DNA from: Methylomonas sp.
GTDB taxonomy: Bacteria > Pseudomonadota > Gammaproteobacteria > Methylococcales > Methylomonadaceae
NCBI RefSeq assembly: GCF_023228165.1
Contig: NZ_JALOBS010000023.1
Location: 1 to 64,000 of the forward strand
DNA length: 64,000 nucleotides
Reading direction: 5' to 3'
In this document: positions 18,221 to 27,892 of the stretch, piece after piece
Layout: every line of letters begins with the position of its first letter
Numbering within the stretch: position 1 is the stretch's first letter
Made by a program: the position numbers and the translations under genes
Notes under the pieces: model-generated
What the model was told of the DNA's origin: nothing
The model's database searches: none
What the model saw: the letters and a program-made list of their open reading frames with translations, nothing else

Positions 18221-19264
18221 TTAACAGCAGGCGCCGTCCGCGGAAGCGGTCGCTCCCTGAGGGCCGGGCGCGCAATCGAACAAGCCAAAATGGCGGGATT
18301 TATCGCCGAGCACTTGGAAGTGATCGCCGAAACGGCTGGCGGCCAACATGTCGGCGGTATTGCCGCATACTCGCAACGGTCGACCGGTTTCGAAGTGATG
18401 GTGGTCGTCCAGATCGAAGCTGTGCGGATGCTGCTCTATGCTGCCCAAATAAACGGCTACTTGGCCGAAATCTTCGCAACGGTCTTCCAGCGGCATTTTA
18501 AAGGCCCGTACCGTTACCGAGTTGAATTTGACCATGCCGATTTTGGCAAACACCTCGGGATCATCAAGCGTGATAGGGTTTTGTTTGACGGTGCGTACGT
18601 CCGGGCAGCCCAGTTCGTGTAAAATTCGCCGGAAATCTTCCCAATACAGGGCGCCGCCCAGGCACTCGCCTAGCAGTACCGGGTCTTGGCGCAGTTGGGC
18701 CGGAATACGGCGGTCGGAAAAAACATCGGAAAAATACAGTTCCCCGCCCGGCTTCAGGACCCGGAATATTTCCGCCAGCACTTTAGGTTTTTCCGGCGAC
18801 AGGTTGATCACACAGTTGGATACCACCACGTCGATACTGTTGTCCGCGATGCCTACCGTGGCCAGATTTTCGATATGGCCGTGCAGAAATTCCACGTTGG
18901 CGTAACCGAAACGTTCGGCGTGCCATTCGCGGTGTCGAACCGCGATTTCTAACTGCTCCGGCGTCATGTCGACTCCAATCACACGGCCGGTCGGTCCTAC
19001 TAATTTCGACAGCAAATAGCAGTCGCGGCCACTTCCGCAGCCTAAGTCCAATACGGTTTTACCTTCCAAGGCCGGGGGTAGCGGCGAGCCGCAGCCGTAA
19101 AATCGTTCCAGCACTTCAGGGTGCAATCCGGCCAAAAGGGCTTTTAAATAGTTGGGCATGGCGTCGATACTGCAGCAGGCGCTGGTTTTCAGGTCATTAC
19201 TGGATTGCAGAACTTGTCCGTAGTAATGGCGGACCGATTCGCTGATTTCTATACTGGTAGTCAT
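18221..19264 (-). CDS. arsM: Arsenite S-adenosylmethionine methyltransferase
   Basis: 347 residues. Rossmann methyltransferase core VLDLGCGSGRD at 71-81. The family cysteine motifs are present: ACC at 30-31, YGCGSP at 56-61, SNCVINLSPEK at 149-159 and GECLGGALYWEDF at 199-211, which supply the As(III)-binding thiols. A C-terminal region with further Cys and His (DDHHHFET, ACC at the very end) follows, as in many bacterial ArsM proteins. Expected reaction: stepwise methylation of arsenite to volatile or excreted methylarsenicals. The start at 19264 (MTTSIEIS) is preferred over 19345. Downstream lie the ECF sigma and anti-sigma genes; no arsR or arsenite pump is adjacent. Confidence 0.85.
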   Translation of the reverse strand: MTTSIEISESVRHYYGQVLQSSNDLKTSACCSIDAMPNYLKALLAGLHPEVLERFYGCGSPLPPALEGKTVLDLGCGSGRDCYLLSKLVGPTGRVIGVDMTPEQLEIAVRHREWHAERFGYANVEFLHGHIENLATVGIADNSIDVVVSNCVINLSPEKPKVLAEIFRVLKPGGELYFSDVFSDRRIPAQLRQDPVLLGECLGGALYWEDFRRILHELGCPDVRTVKQNPITLDDPEVFAKIGMVKFNSVTVRAFKMPLEDRCEDFGQVAVYLGSIEQHPHSFDLDDHHHFETGRPLRVCGNTADMLAASRFGDHFQVLGDKSRHFGLFDCAPGPQGATASADGACC

Positions 19265-19509
19265 GAGATGTCTCGTGTTTATAATTATTAAAGAGTACCA
19301 ATAACGGCAGTGTACTGGATTACTGCGGAACAAAGCACTCTGCACGGGTATGGAGCAGTTGGGGTCATCCCGACTTTAGCTGTTTTGTAGATCAGTGTCG
19401 ACGGATGATATGGCATTGTGTCGCTATTCGGCAGCGATTCCTTACAAAAATTTAAACATCTGGAAACTTTGTTATTGCGACCGACTATCGCGGCGGGGAA
19501 ATTTTTGAA

Positions 19510-20775
19510 TTAATGCTTTTGATATAAAGGCAGTGCATTGATACGGTCGTCGATTTCCGCAATCATGTTTCGATAGAGCACGCTGTCCGTGTCGCTAAAG
19601 CGGGCCTTGAAGGCTGGTTCATCCATGTGTTCCGGCAAGCCTTGAATATCGGGAATGATGCTGGTGTAATCCTTGGCTTGCGACATCAGGTGTTGCAATT
19701 CCCGAGCCTGTTTTGGAGAGCTTATGGCTTGTCGTCCGAAACGGGTGCCGGCGCGGTCCGCGGTTAAATCGATAAAGCTGAAACCGCTACCTTTTTTGGC
19801 GTCGGCCAGTTCCTTGTCCTCGCCCAGGCGTTCGCCGAGGAGCGGTGAGTCTACTGCCGCCAATAATGCCGATGCGATGAAGTGTTGCGGTATATCAATG
19901 CGTTTATAGGCAAACACCGAATATTCCTTGCTGTAAACCAAACCCAGCGGCAGGTAGCGCCGCAGGTCGTATTTGTAAATGTAACCGCCCACTGCAATGA
20001 TGACGGCCCGGTTTTCCCTAATGGCGGTGTCCTCGTTTGAACGAAGATAGGCGGATAAAAATAAGGGCTGCATTAAATCCATTAAGGACAGGCGCCAGGC
20101 CGGATCGTGCTGACTGACGATGTCGTTGATTTGTTGCTGGTATAAATGCAGATTGGGGTACTCGCGATGCTGTTGTATGACCAGTTGTTTGGCGGCATCG
20201 ACGATGGCCCCCAGGTAACTAATTTGTATGCCCTCGGCTGTAAAATGAACCTCCTTGAGGTACTGTTCGCCCAAGTGCCAGTATTTTTTGAACGGGGTGG
20301 TATGCAATATGGCCGGAATCAAATAATTCGCGGCCTGGTCGGGTATTGAAATTTCACCGATTTTGAATGACGTGATTTCAAAACTATTGCCGTTTTGGAT
20401 TAATTTGAAACTAAAATCCAGATAACGCCCCCAGACGGTTTGCGGGACAAACACGGCAATTTGGGCAAATATCAGGTGTTTGCCGATTTGGATCTGCACC
20501 GTATTTTCGAAAAAGTGATTCAGCAGATAGCTGACGGCAATATTGACGTCTTTCTGATTGAGAACGATGGTTTTGACTTCGCTGCGTTCTTCCGGCGACA
20601 AGCGCAACAGTTGTTTGGCGCGCTGTATATCCTCGCGATTGAAACCCTGATGTATTTTCAACAAGGGGGTGTCGTCCACCGCAAGCCATAACAGCAGGTT
20701 AAACAGTACTGTTACGATCAGACAGGTATAAAGTAAAAGTTTGACGGGCCTCGGCAGGTTGAACGATTTGCGCAT
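19510..20775 (-). CDS. Membrane-anchored protein of unknown function
   Basis: 421 residues with one N-terminal transmembrane helix (about 12-31), the remainder probably periplasmic. I do not recognise a domain. Visible features: a mixed alpha/beta body with DIQRAKQLLRLSPEERSEV, a region KHLIFAQIAVFVPQTVWGRYLDFSF, a mid segment EYSVFAYKRIDIPQHFIASALLAAVD and a C-terminal part rich in charged helices. The start lies 3 bp after the ppx stop, so the two are likely co-transcribed, which may link it to polyphosphate or the stringent response. Function not assigned. Confidence 0.8.
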   Translation of the reverse strand: MRKSFNLPRPVKLLLYTCLIVTVLFNLLLWLAVDDTPLLKIHQGFNREDIQRAKQLLRLSPEERSEVKTIVLNQKDVNIAVSYLLNHFFENTVQIQIGKHLIFAQIAVFVPQTVWGRYLDFSFKLIQNGNSFEITSFKIGEISIPDQAANYLIPAILHTTPFKKYWHLGEQYLKEVHFTAEGIQISYLGAIVDAAKQLVIQQHREYPNLHLYQQQINDIVSQHDPAWRLSLMDLMQPLFLSAYLRSNEDTAIRENRAVIIAVGGYIYKYDLRRYLPLGLVYSKEYSVFAYKRIDIPQHFIASALLAAVDSPLLGERLGEDKELADAKKGSGFSFIDLTADRAGTRFGRQAISSPKQARELQHLMSQAKDYTSIIPDIQGLPEHMDEPAFKARFSDTDSVLYRNMIAEIDDRINALPLYQKH

Positions 20776-20778
20776 GGT

Positions 20779-22272
20779 TTAAAAAGACAGATTAAACCGG
20801 GCTTCTTTCAGGTACTGCACTTCTTGTTTCAAATCGGCCTGAGTCAACGGCGCCTGTTCCAGCCATTGTTCGGGGAAGGTCAATTCTATATCGTTATCAT
20901 CGATGCCGATTTGAAAATCCGGGCGCAGGCTATGCCGGTTTCGGTGCAGCAGGGTGGCGAGGCGAAAAATGATGGTCATGATTGGGGTATGCCGGCGCCA
21001 AGGGTCCGGCAAATCCTCAAAACGCGAGTGGCTGAGCTTTTTGCGGTGGCTGCGGACCAGCCGGGAAATAATCAATTGGTCTTGTTTGGAAAAGCCTGCC
21101 AGATCGGCATTTTCGATAATGTAGGCGCTGTGCTTATGGTATTGGCTATGGGCAATTTCAAAACCGATTTCATGCAGATCGGCGGCCCATTCCAGAAATT
21201 GCAGGCTGGCCGGGTTGTCATCGAAGCACGGGTGATGTTCCAGTTGCGCCACCATATAGCGGATGGTGTCTTTGAGTTGTTCGGAATGGCGGCTGTCGGT
21301 GTGGTAACGCTCGGCGGTGGTGCGGCTGGTTTGCGAGCGGATGTCTTGATCGTAAATGCGGCCCAACAGGTCATAGACCAGTCCTTCCCGCAGGGCGCCA
21401 TCCGATACGGTCATTTGTTGAATGGTCAGGGTTTTAAAGGTGGCGTAAACAATTGCGACCGCGCCGATGAAGACCGGTCGCCGTTCGACGCTAAGCGCCG
21501 GAAAATTGATTTGATCGACATGATCCAGACTCAGCAAATGCGCGACCAACTGTTCCATGCCGTGCAGGGTGATGCCGTTATTGCTGAACCCGGAAGTCTG
21601 CAACACACTACTGATGGCTTTTAAACTGCCTGATGCACCAATAGCCTCGTCGAAATGTTTGCTGTTGAATGTATTCTGAAACGGTTCGAGTTGTTGCTCC
21701 ACAAATAGGCAGGCTCTTTTAAAGGCTTTTTTAGATAGTGCGCCATTCTTGAAAAAATTTTGGCTGACCGTCACGCAACCCATGTTCAAGCTTTCTTTGG
21801 TATGCGGCGTATCCTGCTTGCCGATGATGTATTCGGTGCTGCTGCCGCCGATATCCATCACAAAGCGTTCGTTGGCATTGCTGGCCAGGCTGTGCGCAAC
21901 GCCTTGGTAAATCAGACGGGCTTCCTCGATACCGGACACGATATGTATCGGATGACCTAAGGCTCGCTCGGCCTTTTTAATGAATTGCTCGGCGTTTCGG
22001 GCTTGCCGCAAGGTGTTGGTGCCGACGATTCGCACGCTATGGGCCGGAAAATTATTAATACGTTGACCGAAGCGCTCCAGACAGGCCAAGGCTTTTTCCT
22101 GGGTCGCTTGGTCCAGGATTTTGCTGTCATCCATGCCGGCGGCCAGTCTTACCATTTCTTTCAGGCGGTCTATGGTTTGCAATTTACCGTCCTTGAGACT
22201 GCAGATGATCATGTGAAAGCTGTTGGAGCCAAGGTCGACGGCGGCTACATTGGTGGGTATGGCATGTGGCAA
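20779..22272 (-). CDS. ppx: Exopolyphosphatase / guanosine pentaphosphatase (Ppx/GppA family)
   Basis: 497 residues of the ASKHA-fold Ppx/GppA family. The phosphate-1 loop AAVDLGSNSFHMIIC is at 9-23, MDIGGSSTEYI and GASGSLKAI mark the other nucleotide/phosphate loops, and the HD-like C-terminal domain has WAADLHEIG and YHKHSAYIIENADLAGFS. It releases phosphate from polyphosphate ends and/or converts pppGpp to ppGpp; sequence alone does not separate Ppx from GppA, though the length fits Ppx. It is followed by a membrane-anchored unknown gene 3 bp downstream and faces away from the ABC exporter on its right. Confidence 0.9.
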   Translation of the reverse strand: MPHAIPTNVAAVDLGSNSFHMIICSLKDGKLQTIDRLKEMVRLAAGMDDSKILDQATQEKALACLERFGQRINNFPAHSVRIVGTNTLRQARNAEQFIKKAERALGHPIHIVSGIEEARLIYQGVAHSLASNANERFVMDIGGSSTEYIIGKQDTPHTKESLNMGCVTVSQNFFKNGALSKKAFKRACLFVEQQLEPFQNTFNSKHFDEAIGASGSLKAISSVLQTSGFSNNGITLHGMEQLVAHLLSLDHVDQINFPALSVERRPVFIGAVAIVYATFKTLTIQQMTVSDGALREGLVYDLLGRIYDQDIRSQTSRTTAERYHTDSRHSEQLKDTIRYMVAQLEHHPCFDDNPASLQFLEWAADLHEIGFEIAHSQYHKHSAYIIENADLAGFSKQDQLIISRLVRSHRKKLSHSRFEDLPDPWRRHTPIMTIIFRLATLLHRNRHSLRPDFQIGIDDNDIELTFPEQWLEQAPLTQADLKQEVQYLKEARFNLSF

Positions 22273-22390
22273 GGCAGTATTCCTGTTTAGGCATGGGCGG
22301 AGTGGGGATTTCTGTTAAAATTTGCCCCTTTTTAGGCGGTGTCTTCGGAAATCGCGCCCGTTCTAGTCTATCGGCATTATAAACTACCCC

Positions 22391-23296
22391 ATGAAGGCTT
22401 TATCCATTCAAAATCTAAAAAAGACCTATAACAACGGCTTCCAAGCCCTGAAGGGTGTGGATCTTGAGGTGGAAAGCGGCGATTTTTTTGCTTTGCTGGG
22501 CCCGAACGGCGCCGGTAAGTCCACCATGATAGGCATTATCAGTTCCTTGGTGAACAAAACCGAGGGCCATGTCAGCATATTCGGCCATGACTTGATTAAA
22601 GACAACGAAAAAGCCAAAAGCTGCATAGGCTTGGTGCCGCAAGAAGTCAATTTCAATCAATTTGAAACCGTTAAAAATGTGGTGCTGATTCAGGCCGGCT
22701 ATTACGGGATTTCCCGAAAACAAGCGCTGGCGCAAACCGAGCAGAGTCTGAAACAAATGGATCTGTGGGATAAGCGCGATGTGGTGTCGCGGCGCTTGTC
22801 CGGCGGTATGAAACGGCGTCTGATGATTGCCCGGGCCATGGTGCATAAACCCAGACTGTTGATTTTGGACGAGCCGACCGCCGGGGTGGATATCGAAATC
22901 CGTCGGGCCATGTGGCAATTGATGCAAGAGGTAAACCGGCAGGGTACTACCATCATCCTGACCACGCATTATTTGGAAGAAGCGGAAAGCCTGTGCCGAA
23001 ATATCGCCATTATCAACCATGGACAAATCGTCGAAAAGTCCGCGATGAACAGCTTGTTGCAGCGCATTCATACCGACCATTTTGTTTTGAATATCGCTGA
23101 AGATTTGCAAGCCGCGCCGGTCATCGATGGCTACGAGATAGAGCTGGCCGAAGGCCAGGTGCTGAATGTGGCAGTGCCGAAAAGTCATGGCCTGAACCGT
23201 TTATTTCAGCAATTGTCCAGCTTGGGGATTGAAGTCTTGAGCTTGAAAAACAAATCCAACCGTCTGGAACAACTTTTTATTGATCTGGTGCAATGA
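22391..23296 (+). CDS. ABC transporter ATP-binding protein (YadG-like)
   Basis: 301 residues, single ABC domain: Walker A GPNGAGKST near 38-46, signature LSGGMKRRL near 138-146, Walker B LLILDEPTAGVD near 156-167, H-loop TTHY near 195. A C-terminal extension of about 90 residues is typical of the ABC-2 exporter ATPases (DrrA/NodI/YadG type). It is coupled by a 4-bp overlap to the permease gene. Export substrate unknown; YadGH-type pairs have been linked to envelope or lipid traffic, which is only family knowledge. Confidence 0.9.
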   Translation: MKALSIQNLKKTYNNGFQALKGVDLEVESGDFFALLGPNGAGKSTMIGIISSLVNKTEGHVSIFGHDLIKDNEKAKSCIGLVPQEVNFNQFETVKNVVLIQAGYYGISRKQALAQTEQSLKQMDLWDKRDVVSRRLSGGMKRRLMIARAMVHKPRLLILDEPTAGVDIEIRRAMWQLMQEVNRQGTTIILTTHYLEEAESLCRNIAIINHGQIVEKSAMNSLLQRIHTDHFVLNIAEDLQAAPVIDGYEIELAEGQVLNVAVPKSHGLNRLFQQLSSLGIEVLSLKNKSNRLEQLFIDLVQ

Positions 23297-24057
23297 ATTA
23301 TTCCGTCCCGTTTTTTACTATTCTGTATAAGGAAGTCTGCCGCTTTACCCGCATTTGGCCGCAAACCTTGCTGCCGCCGGCCATTACCACCGCCTTGTAT
23401 TTTCTGATTTTCGGCAAGCTAATCGGCGCGCGTATTGGTGCCGTGCTCGGGGTCAGTTACATGGATTTCATCGTGCCGGGGGTGATATTGATGTCGGTGA
23501 TCAGCCACGCCTATTCCAATGTGGTGTCGTCGTTTTATTCCACCAAATTTCAGCATCACATCGAAGAATTGTTGGTGTCGCCGGTGCCGAACTGGATAAT
23601 ATTGACCGGTTACGTCGGCGGCGGAATTGCCCGCGGCGTTCTGGTGGGCGCGGTCGTGGCGGGCGTATCCATGCTGTTTACCGAGGTCAATGTGCTGCAT
23701 TGGGGTATTACCATCGCGATATTGCTGTTGACTGCTACCCTGTTTGCCTTGGCGGGCTTTATCAACGCGGTATTTGCCGACAGTTTCGACGATATTTCCA
23801 TCATTCCCAATTTTGTGCTGACGCCGCTAAGTTATCTGGGCGGGGTATTCTATTCACTAGCCATGCTGCCGCCCACCTGGCAAATCATCGCCCAGGGCAA
23901 CCCGATCTTGTACATGATTAACGCTTTTCGATACGGTCTGATAGGCGTTACCGATGTGGATATTGTGTTGGCTTTTGAAATGACGATTGGGTTTATCGGG
24001 TTTTTGGGGGCGCTTAGCTTGTGGCTGTTGCATAAAGGCGTGGGGATTAAAAATTGA
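23293..24057 (+). CDS. ABC-2 type transporter permease (YadH-like)
   Basis: 254 residues, six predicted membrane helices of the ABC-2 permease family. The conserved internal motif is SFDDISIIPNFVLTPLSYLGGVFYS with the ABC2 signature GNPILYMINAFRYG. Start ATG overlaps the ATPase stop (ATGA), so the pair forms one exporter. The arrangement ATPase then permease with no periplasmic adaptor matches YadG-YadH. Substrate cannot be deduced. Confidence 0.9.
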   Translation: MNYSVPFFTILYKEVCRFTRIWPQTLLPPAITTALYFLIFGKLIGARIGAVLGVSYMDFIVPGVILMSVISHAYSNVVSSFYSTKFQHHIEELLVSPVPNWIILTGYVGGGIARGVLVGAVVAGVSMLFTEVNVLHWGITIAILLLTATLFALAGFINAVFADSFDDISIIPNFVLTPLSYLGGVFYSLAMLPPTWQIIAQGNPILYMINAFRYGLIGVTDVDIVLAFEMTIGFIGFLGALSLWLLHKGVGIKN

Positions 24058-24098
24058 CTGCCGGGATAAGAAAACCATTACCGGAATTGGGTGGTAGT

Positions 24099-26085
24099 CT
24101 AATGGCGTGGCTGGATGTTTGTGATTGCGAGCAATGACTGGACGGCTATTTGGTTTCGCCCTGCCTCTTTTGCGCGATATAGGGCTTGGTCGGCCTGTTT
24201 CAGTGCGCTGTCGGCGCTTTCGCTATGGATGTTCAATTGCGCGACGCCTATCGAAATAGTTATTTTAATCAGGGATACTTCGTGAGCCAATGGCGTCCGG
24301 GCTACTGTATGAAGCAATCGTTCGGCTAGCACGCGCGCTTCGGAAAGATTGGTATCGGGCAAGATAACGGCAAACTCCTCGCCGCCCATACGTCCTACAA
24401 TATCGACTTTACGTTGTTGAGAGCGAATGATTTGGGCGAAATGTTTCAATACCTCATCGCCGATGGCATGTCCATAACTGTCATTAATCCGCTTGAAATG
24501 ATCGATATCAAGCATCAGCAAGGCTGACTGCAGTTTGTCATTGCGTTGTATTCGATCGAATTCCTCTCGCAGGCGCACTAGAAAATGCCGGCGGTTTAAA
24601 AAGCCGGTCAAACCATCCGTGGTGGCCAATTCCCATAATTCTTCTTCCATCTCCTTATGTTGGGTGATATCGATGCATGAACCAATGAATCCGACAAAAT
24701 CACCGTTATTATTGAAACGCGGCACGCCTGTATTGAGTATCCAGCGATATGCTCCGTCATAGCGCCTTAAGCGAAATTCGAGGTTAAACGGTTTGCGTAT
24801 TTGATAGTGCCAATGCAGTACTTTAAGCAACCATTTCTTTTGCGAGGATTCCACTAAACTTAGCCAACCTTGGCCTAAATTTTCGGACAGCCGCTGCCCG
24901 GTAAACTGCAACCACTGTTTGTTAAACCAGATAGCGGCTTGGTTGACGTCGGTCAGCCAAATTAATACTGGAGCCGAGTCGGCCATTAAGCGGAAGCGCA
25001 TTTCGCTTTCTTGCAGCTCCTGATTGACCGCCGCCGCCATGGCCAAGGCTTGGCCTCTCGCGATGTATTGACGTATCGATAGCGACAGCAACATGCTCAA
25101 GCCCACGCCGCTGATCAGGATGATTAACGGGTGGTAAGTATTCAGCCAATCTTTCAGACTGGTTTCGCTGTGGATTGCCAGTGTCCATATATGCCCGCCA
25201 ATGGCTAAATGTATTGTTTTGCTAATGCCTTTTCCCTGAATCGGATCCGCTTGATCGGTATACATCAGGGTCGCTGCCGATATTTTCTCGCCGTCGTAAA
25301 TGCTAAGGCGTAAATCGGTACCGCGTTCACCGCCGATCTCGGCCATAAAATCGCGAATCTGGAAAGGCGCATACACCCAACCAAGGATATGGTTGCGTCG
25401 GTCGACTTCATTGTCATGGGGGCGGCGGTTTTGGAAAACGGGCAAATACATCAAAAAACCCGCTTGATTGTCGCTATCGAGTTCCTGCACCAAGCTAACT
25501 CGGCCCGTTATACCTATCGTGTCGGTGTCGCGCGCATGAATCATGGCGTGGCGGCGGGTTGGATCGGTAAACATGTCGTAACCGAACGCTCTCAGATTGC
25601 CGTCCGAAAAAGGTTCCAGATAGATGATTGAAGTATACATATCCCGCTTCCCGGCAGGATAAATATCATAGTGCGGAAAACCTTGTTGGCGAATTGATTC
25701 GGTATGAGATAGCAATTGTGCTTGCGGTACAACCAGGGAAAAACCGACTCCCTGCACGCCGGGATATCGATTCGCAAGATTCAGAGAGGCGACGTAACGA
25801 TGAAATTCGGATCGGTCTACCGCTATTGAAGCCGCAAACAAACCGCGGGTGCCATGCAGTACTTGCTGATAATTTTCGATGCGGTTTTCGATTGTTGCCA
25901 GTAGTTGATGCGAAATACGTCTGGATGTCTTGCTGAAGCGTGCGTTCGGCGGAATACCAGCAGACTGCGGTAATCGATAAGCTTATGATTAATACCAAAA
26001 AAGCGCTGCCTTCCGCCCGTAGTTTTCTGCGCCATGAACCTCCAAAGGCGACTCGAAAAGGCTTTCTAAGCAACATGATAGGCAT
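24099..26085 (-). pseudogene. CHASE-PAS-GGDEF diguanylate cyclase, frameshifted near its N-terminus
   Basis: The main frame gives 580 residues: CHASE sensor domain (AASIAVDRSEFHRYVASLNLANRYPGVQGVGF), TM helix (PLIILISGVGLSMLLSL), PAS plus PAC, and GGDEF with the active loop GRMGGEEF. The first TM helix (AFLVLIISLSITAVCWYSAERTLQQD) is found upstream in another frame. The sequence leaving TYFA at about 25910 resumes in the main frame as QLLATIENRIENY, ordinary CHASE sequence, so one extra base (or two missing) sits at 25905-25911. ATG 26085 with GGGAG upstream is a good original start. Intact catalytic domains suggest a recent mutation or a sequence error. Without the repair, only an internal TTG start would give a soluble product. 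Confidence 0.75.
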
Positions 26086-26145
26086 CCTGGGTACTCCCGA
26101 ATGTACGCGCTGGTACAATGCTCTGAAGATAGACGCTAGAAAGGA

Positions 26146-26325
26146 ATGATACAAGAGCGGAATGGCGGGTATATCGAAAGCTTAACTGAGGTGCTGTGCT
26201 TTGCCGCCAACATTAGCGTTGGCAATGTCAAGAATTTGCCGTTGCGCCGGCAACTAACCCTGGAAGCTTTGCAAGCAAGCGGTATCGCGGCATCATGGAC
26301 TAGCTTAAACAAACGGAGTATTTAG
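26146..26325 (+). CDS. Possible 59-residue small protein
   Basis: ATG at 26146 opens 59 codons to a TAG at 26323-26325: MIQERNGGYIESLTEVLC at the start and ASWTSLNKRSI at the end. AAAGGA lies directly against the ATG, closer than an ideal ribosome site. It is divergent from the CHASE-GGDEF gene and fills most of an otherwise empty 360-bp gap. No domain recognised, so it could be a chance frame. Confidence 0.3.
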   Translation: MIQERNGGYIESLTEVLCFAANISVGNVKNLPLRRQLTLEALQASGIAASWTSLNKRSI

Positions 26326-26409
26326 ATTGGGATGATTGGAATTACGGTATTTGCTGCGTTCAAGCCGGGTTTTGCAGTCGCGCCACCCAGCCAGGATCCG
26401 ATAGAGAAA

Positions 26410-26429
26410 ACAATAGACTGGCCTATTGT
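26410..26429 (-). terminator. Rho-independent terminator candidate
   Basis: On the minus strand ACAATAG-N6-CTATTGT is followed by TTTTC, 16 bp past the stop of the small secreted protein gene that ends at 26445. Weak (AT-rich) stem. Confidence 0.45.
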
Positions 26430-26444
26430 CTGTTTCGGTGATGG

Positions 26445-26834
26445 TTATTTTTTGGTCATGAAGTAATAAACCGTCGGACATTTCAAAACCATTTGATTGC
26501 CGTTTTTTTCGATGGCTTCACAGGTTTCCATTTTGCTACGACCCGGTGCCGCTTGTTTGACTAATTTACCATCTTGAATGGAATAGTTCAGTACGGCTTT
26601 AAGACTGTCGATACGGGCGTGAGCATCAGAATCTTTGGTTTCGCCTTCAAGCGTACCGTCTGCTTTGAGGGTCCAGGTGGTGTTCGAGGTTCTGGCATTG
26701 CTGCCGTCGCTGTTGGCGGATTCTTTATCGATTTGCCAGGTGCCCAAGACATCGGCTTGCGTGAGGGGGACTTCGGCTGTTGCCGCAAAAGATAAAACCA
26801 GCAGGGCGAGGACAGGAAGTGTTTGAATTCGCAT
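26445..26834 (-). CDS. Small secreted protein, lipocalin-like TIGR03067-style domain
   Basis: 129 residues from ATG 26834 (MRIQTLPVLALLVLSFAATAE, a clean signal peptide; AGAAGG upstream). The mature part begins VPLTQADVLGTWQIDKESANSDG, with the LxGxW pattern and alternating strands (TTWTLKADGTLEGETKD) of small lipocalin-like beta barrels, and has two cysteines (TCEA, LKCP) that could form a disulphide. The longer frame from 26951 has no ribosome site. Function unknown. Confidence 0.7.
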   Translation of the reverse strand: MRIQTLPVLALLVLSFAATAEVPLTQADVLGTWQIDKESANSDGSNARTSNTTWTLKADGTLEGETKDSDAHARIDSLKAVLNYSIQDGKLVKQAAPGRSKMETCEAIEKNGNQMVLKCPTVYYFMTKK

Positions 26835-27031
26835 GATTAAAGCCTTCTGAGTCTTGTTTAAAGAGCGCAAACTATACCATAGTCGGTAAATAACTATAAG
26901 GAGTAAGGTAATTTGCATGGCAGGATTGAACGGCCTTGCATCAGCCTGCAATAAGGTTGTCTGTTAGCGCTCAACAGCATATCCGGTTGCGAATTCGAAG
27001 CCGGATATGCTGTCGCAATAGGGAAATCCCG

Positions 27032-27892
27032 TTATTGGCAATCAAACTGTTTAGGCCAATCTCGGTAGTTAAATACCTGGCCTTCCCGGCGCACGGTGTC
27101 GACGGCGGCCATATCCAGCTCGGCGTAGACCCATTGGACTTGATTGTATTCGCCGATGGCTAAAATGCCGTTATTCGGAAACGCTCTGTCGACCGGCGTG
27201 TAAACCGCCGAGGCGCCGCGGTTGACGTCCACGGCTTCCGACCAGTCGGCATCGCCGACCAGAGAGGCTTGCGCGACATAACACTGGTTTTCCAGGGCGC
27301 GGGCTTGGCAGCCGATCCGTACCCGGTAATAGCCGGCTTCGGTATCGGTGCAACTCGGCACCAGAATTAACGTGGCGCCGCGTTCGGCCTGCTGCCTGGC
27401 ATAGTGCGGAAATTCGCTGTCGTAGCAGATATTGATCGCCACCTTGCCGAACACCGTATCGAACAGCTTGATCTCCAACCCCCGGCTGATATGCCATTGC
27501 TCGTTTTCGAAACGGGTCATGGTCAGCTTTTCCTGATAATCGGCATCGCCTTGCGGCGTGAAAAAATAGGCGTGGTTGCGGAATTCGCCGTTGTCGTGTT
27601 TGACCGGGAAGGTGCCGGCCTGAATATACACCCGGTGTTCGGCGGCCAGGGCTTTGAACAGATTTAGATAATCCGGCAGCAGGCTTTGCAAGGCATCGAG
27701 TTGGCCGGACAGCGAGGCATAAATCGCTTTGGGGAACAATGAGGCCAGTTCCATGCTGGCATATTCCGGAAATAGCAGAATATCGGCCTTGTTATCGGCG
27801 GCTTGTTTCACCCAGTGGCGGGTTTTGGCTTCAAAATTGGCCCAGGTTTCCAGGAAACCGATATCGTATTGGGCGCAAGCGATCTTAGGCAT
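27032..27892 (-). CDS. Carbon-nitrogen hydrolase (nitrilase superfamily)
   Basis: 286 residues. The complete Glu-Lys-Cys triad is visible: E43 in FPEYASME, K122 in QEKLTMTRFE, C156 in INICYDSEFP. Members hydrolyse amides or nitriles in the cytoplasm; the sequence resembles the amidase branch (omega-amidase/carbamoylputrescine-like) more than true nitrilases. The start overlaps the 3' end of the GNAT gene by 8 bp, and the same pair is found together in many bacteria, so they probably act on one metabolite. Substrate unknown. Confidence 0.88.
   Translation of the reverse strand: MPKIACAQYDIGFLETWANFEAKTRHWVKQAADNKADILLFPEYASMELASLFPKAIYASLSGQLDALQSLLPDYLNLFKALAAEHRVYIQAGTFPVKHDNGEFRNHAYFFTPQGDADYQEKLTMTRFENEQWHISRGLEIKLFDTVFGKVAINICYDSEFPHYARQQAERGATLILVPSCTDTEAGYYRVRIGCQARALENQCYVAQASLVGDADWSEAVDVNRGASAVYTPVDRAFPNNGILAIGEYNQVQWVYAELDMAAVDTVRREGQVFNYRDWPKQFDCQ

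Noticed and set aside
20824..21624. 266-codon open frame on the + strand antisense to ppx
   Set aside because: It lies wholly opposite a well-supported ppx gene, its protein has no family features, and long antisense frames are expected here from codon bias.
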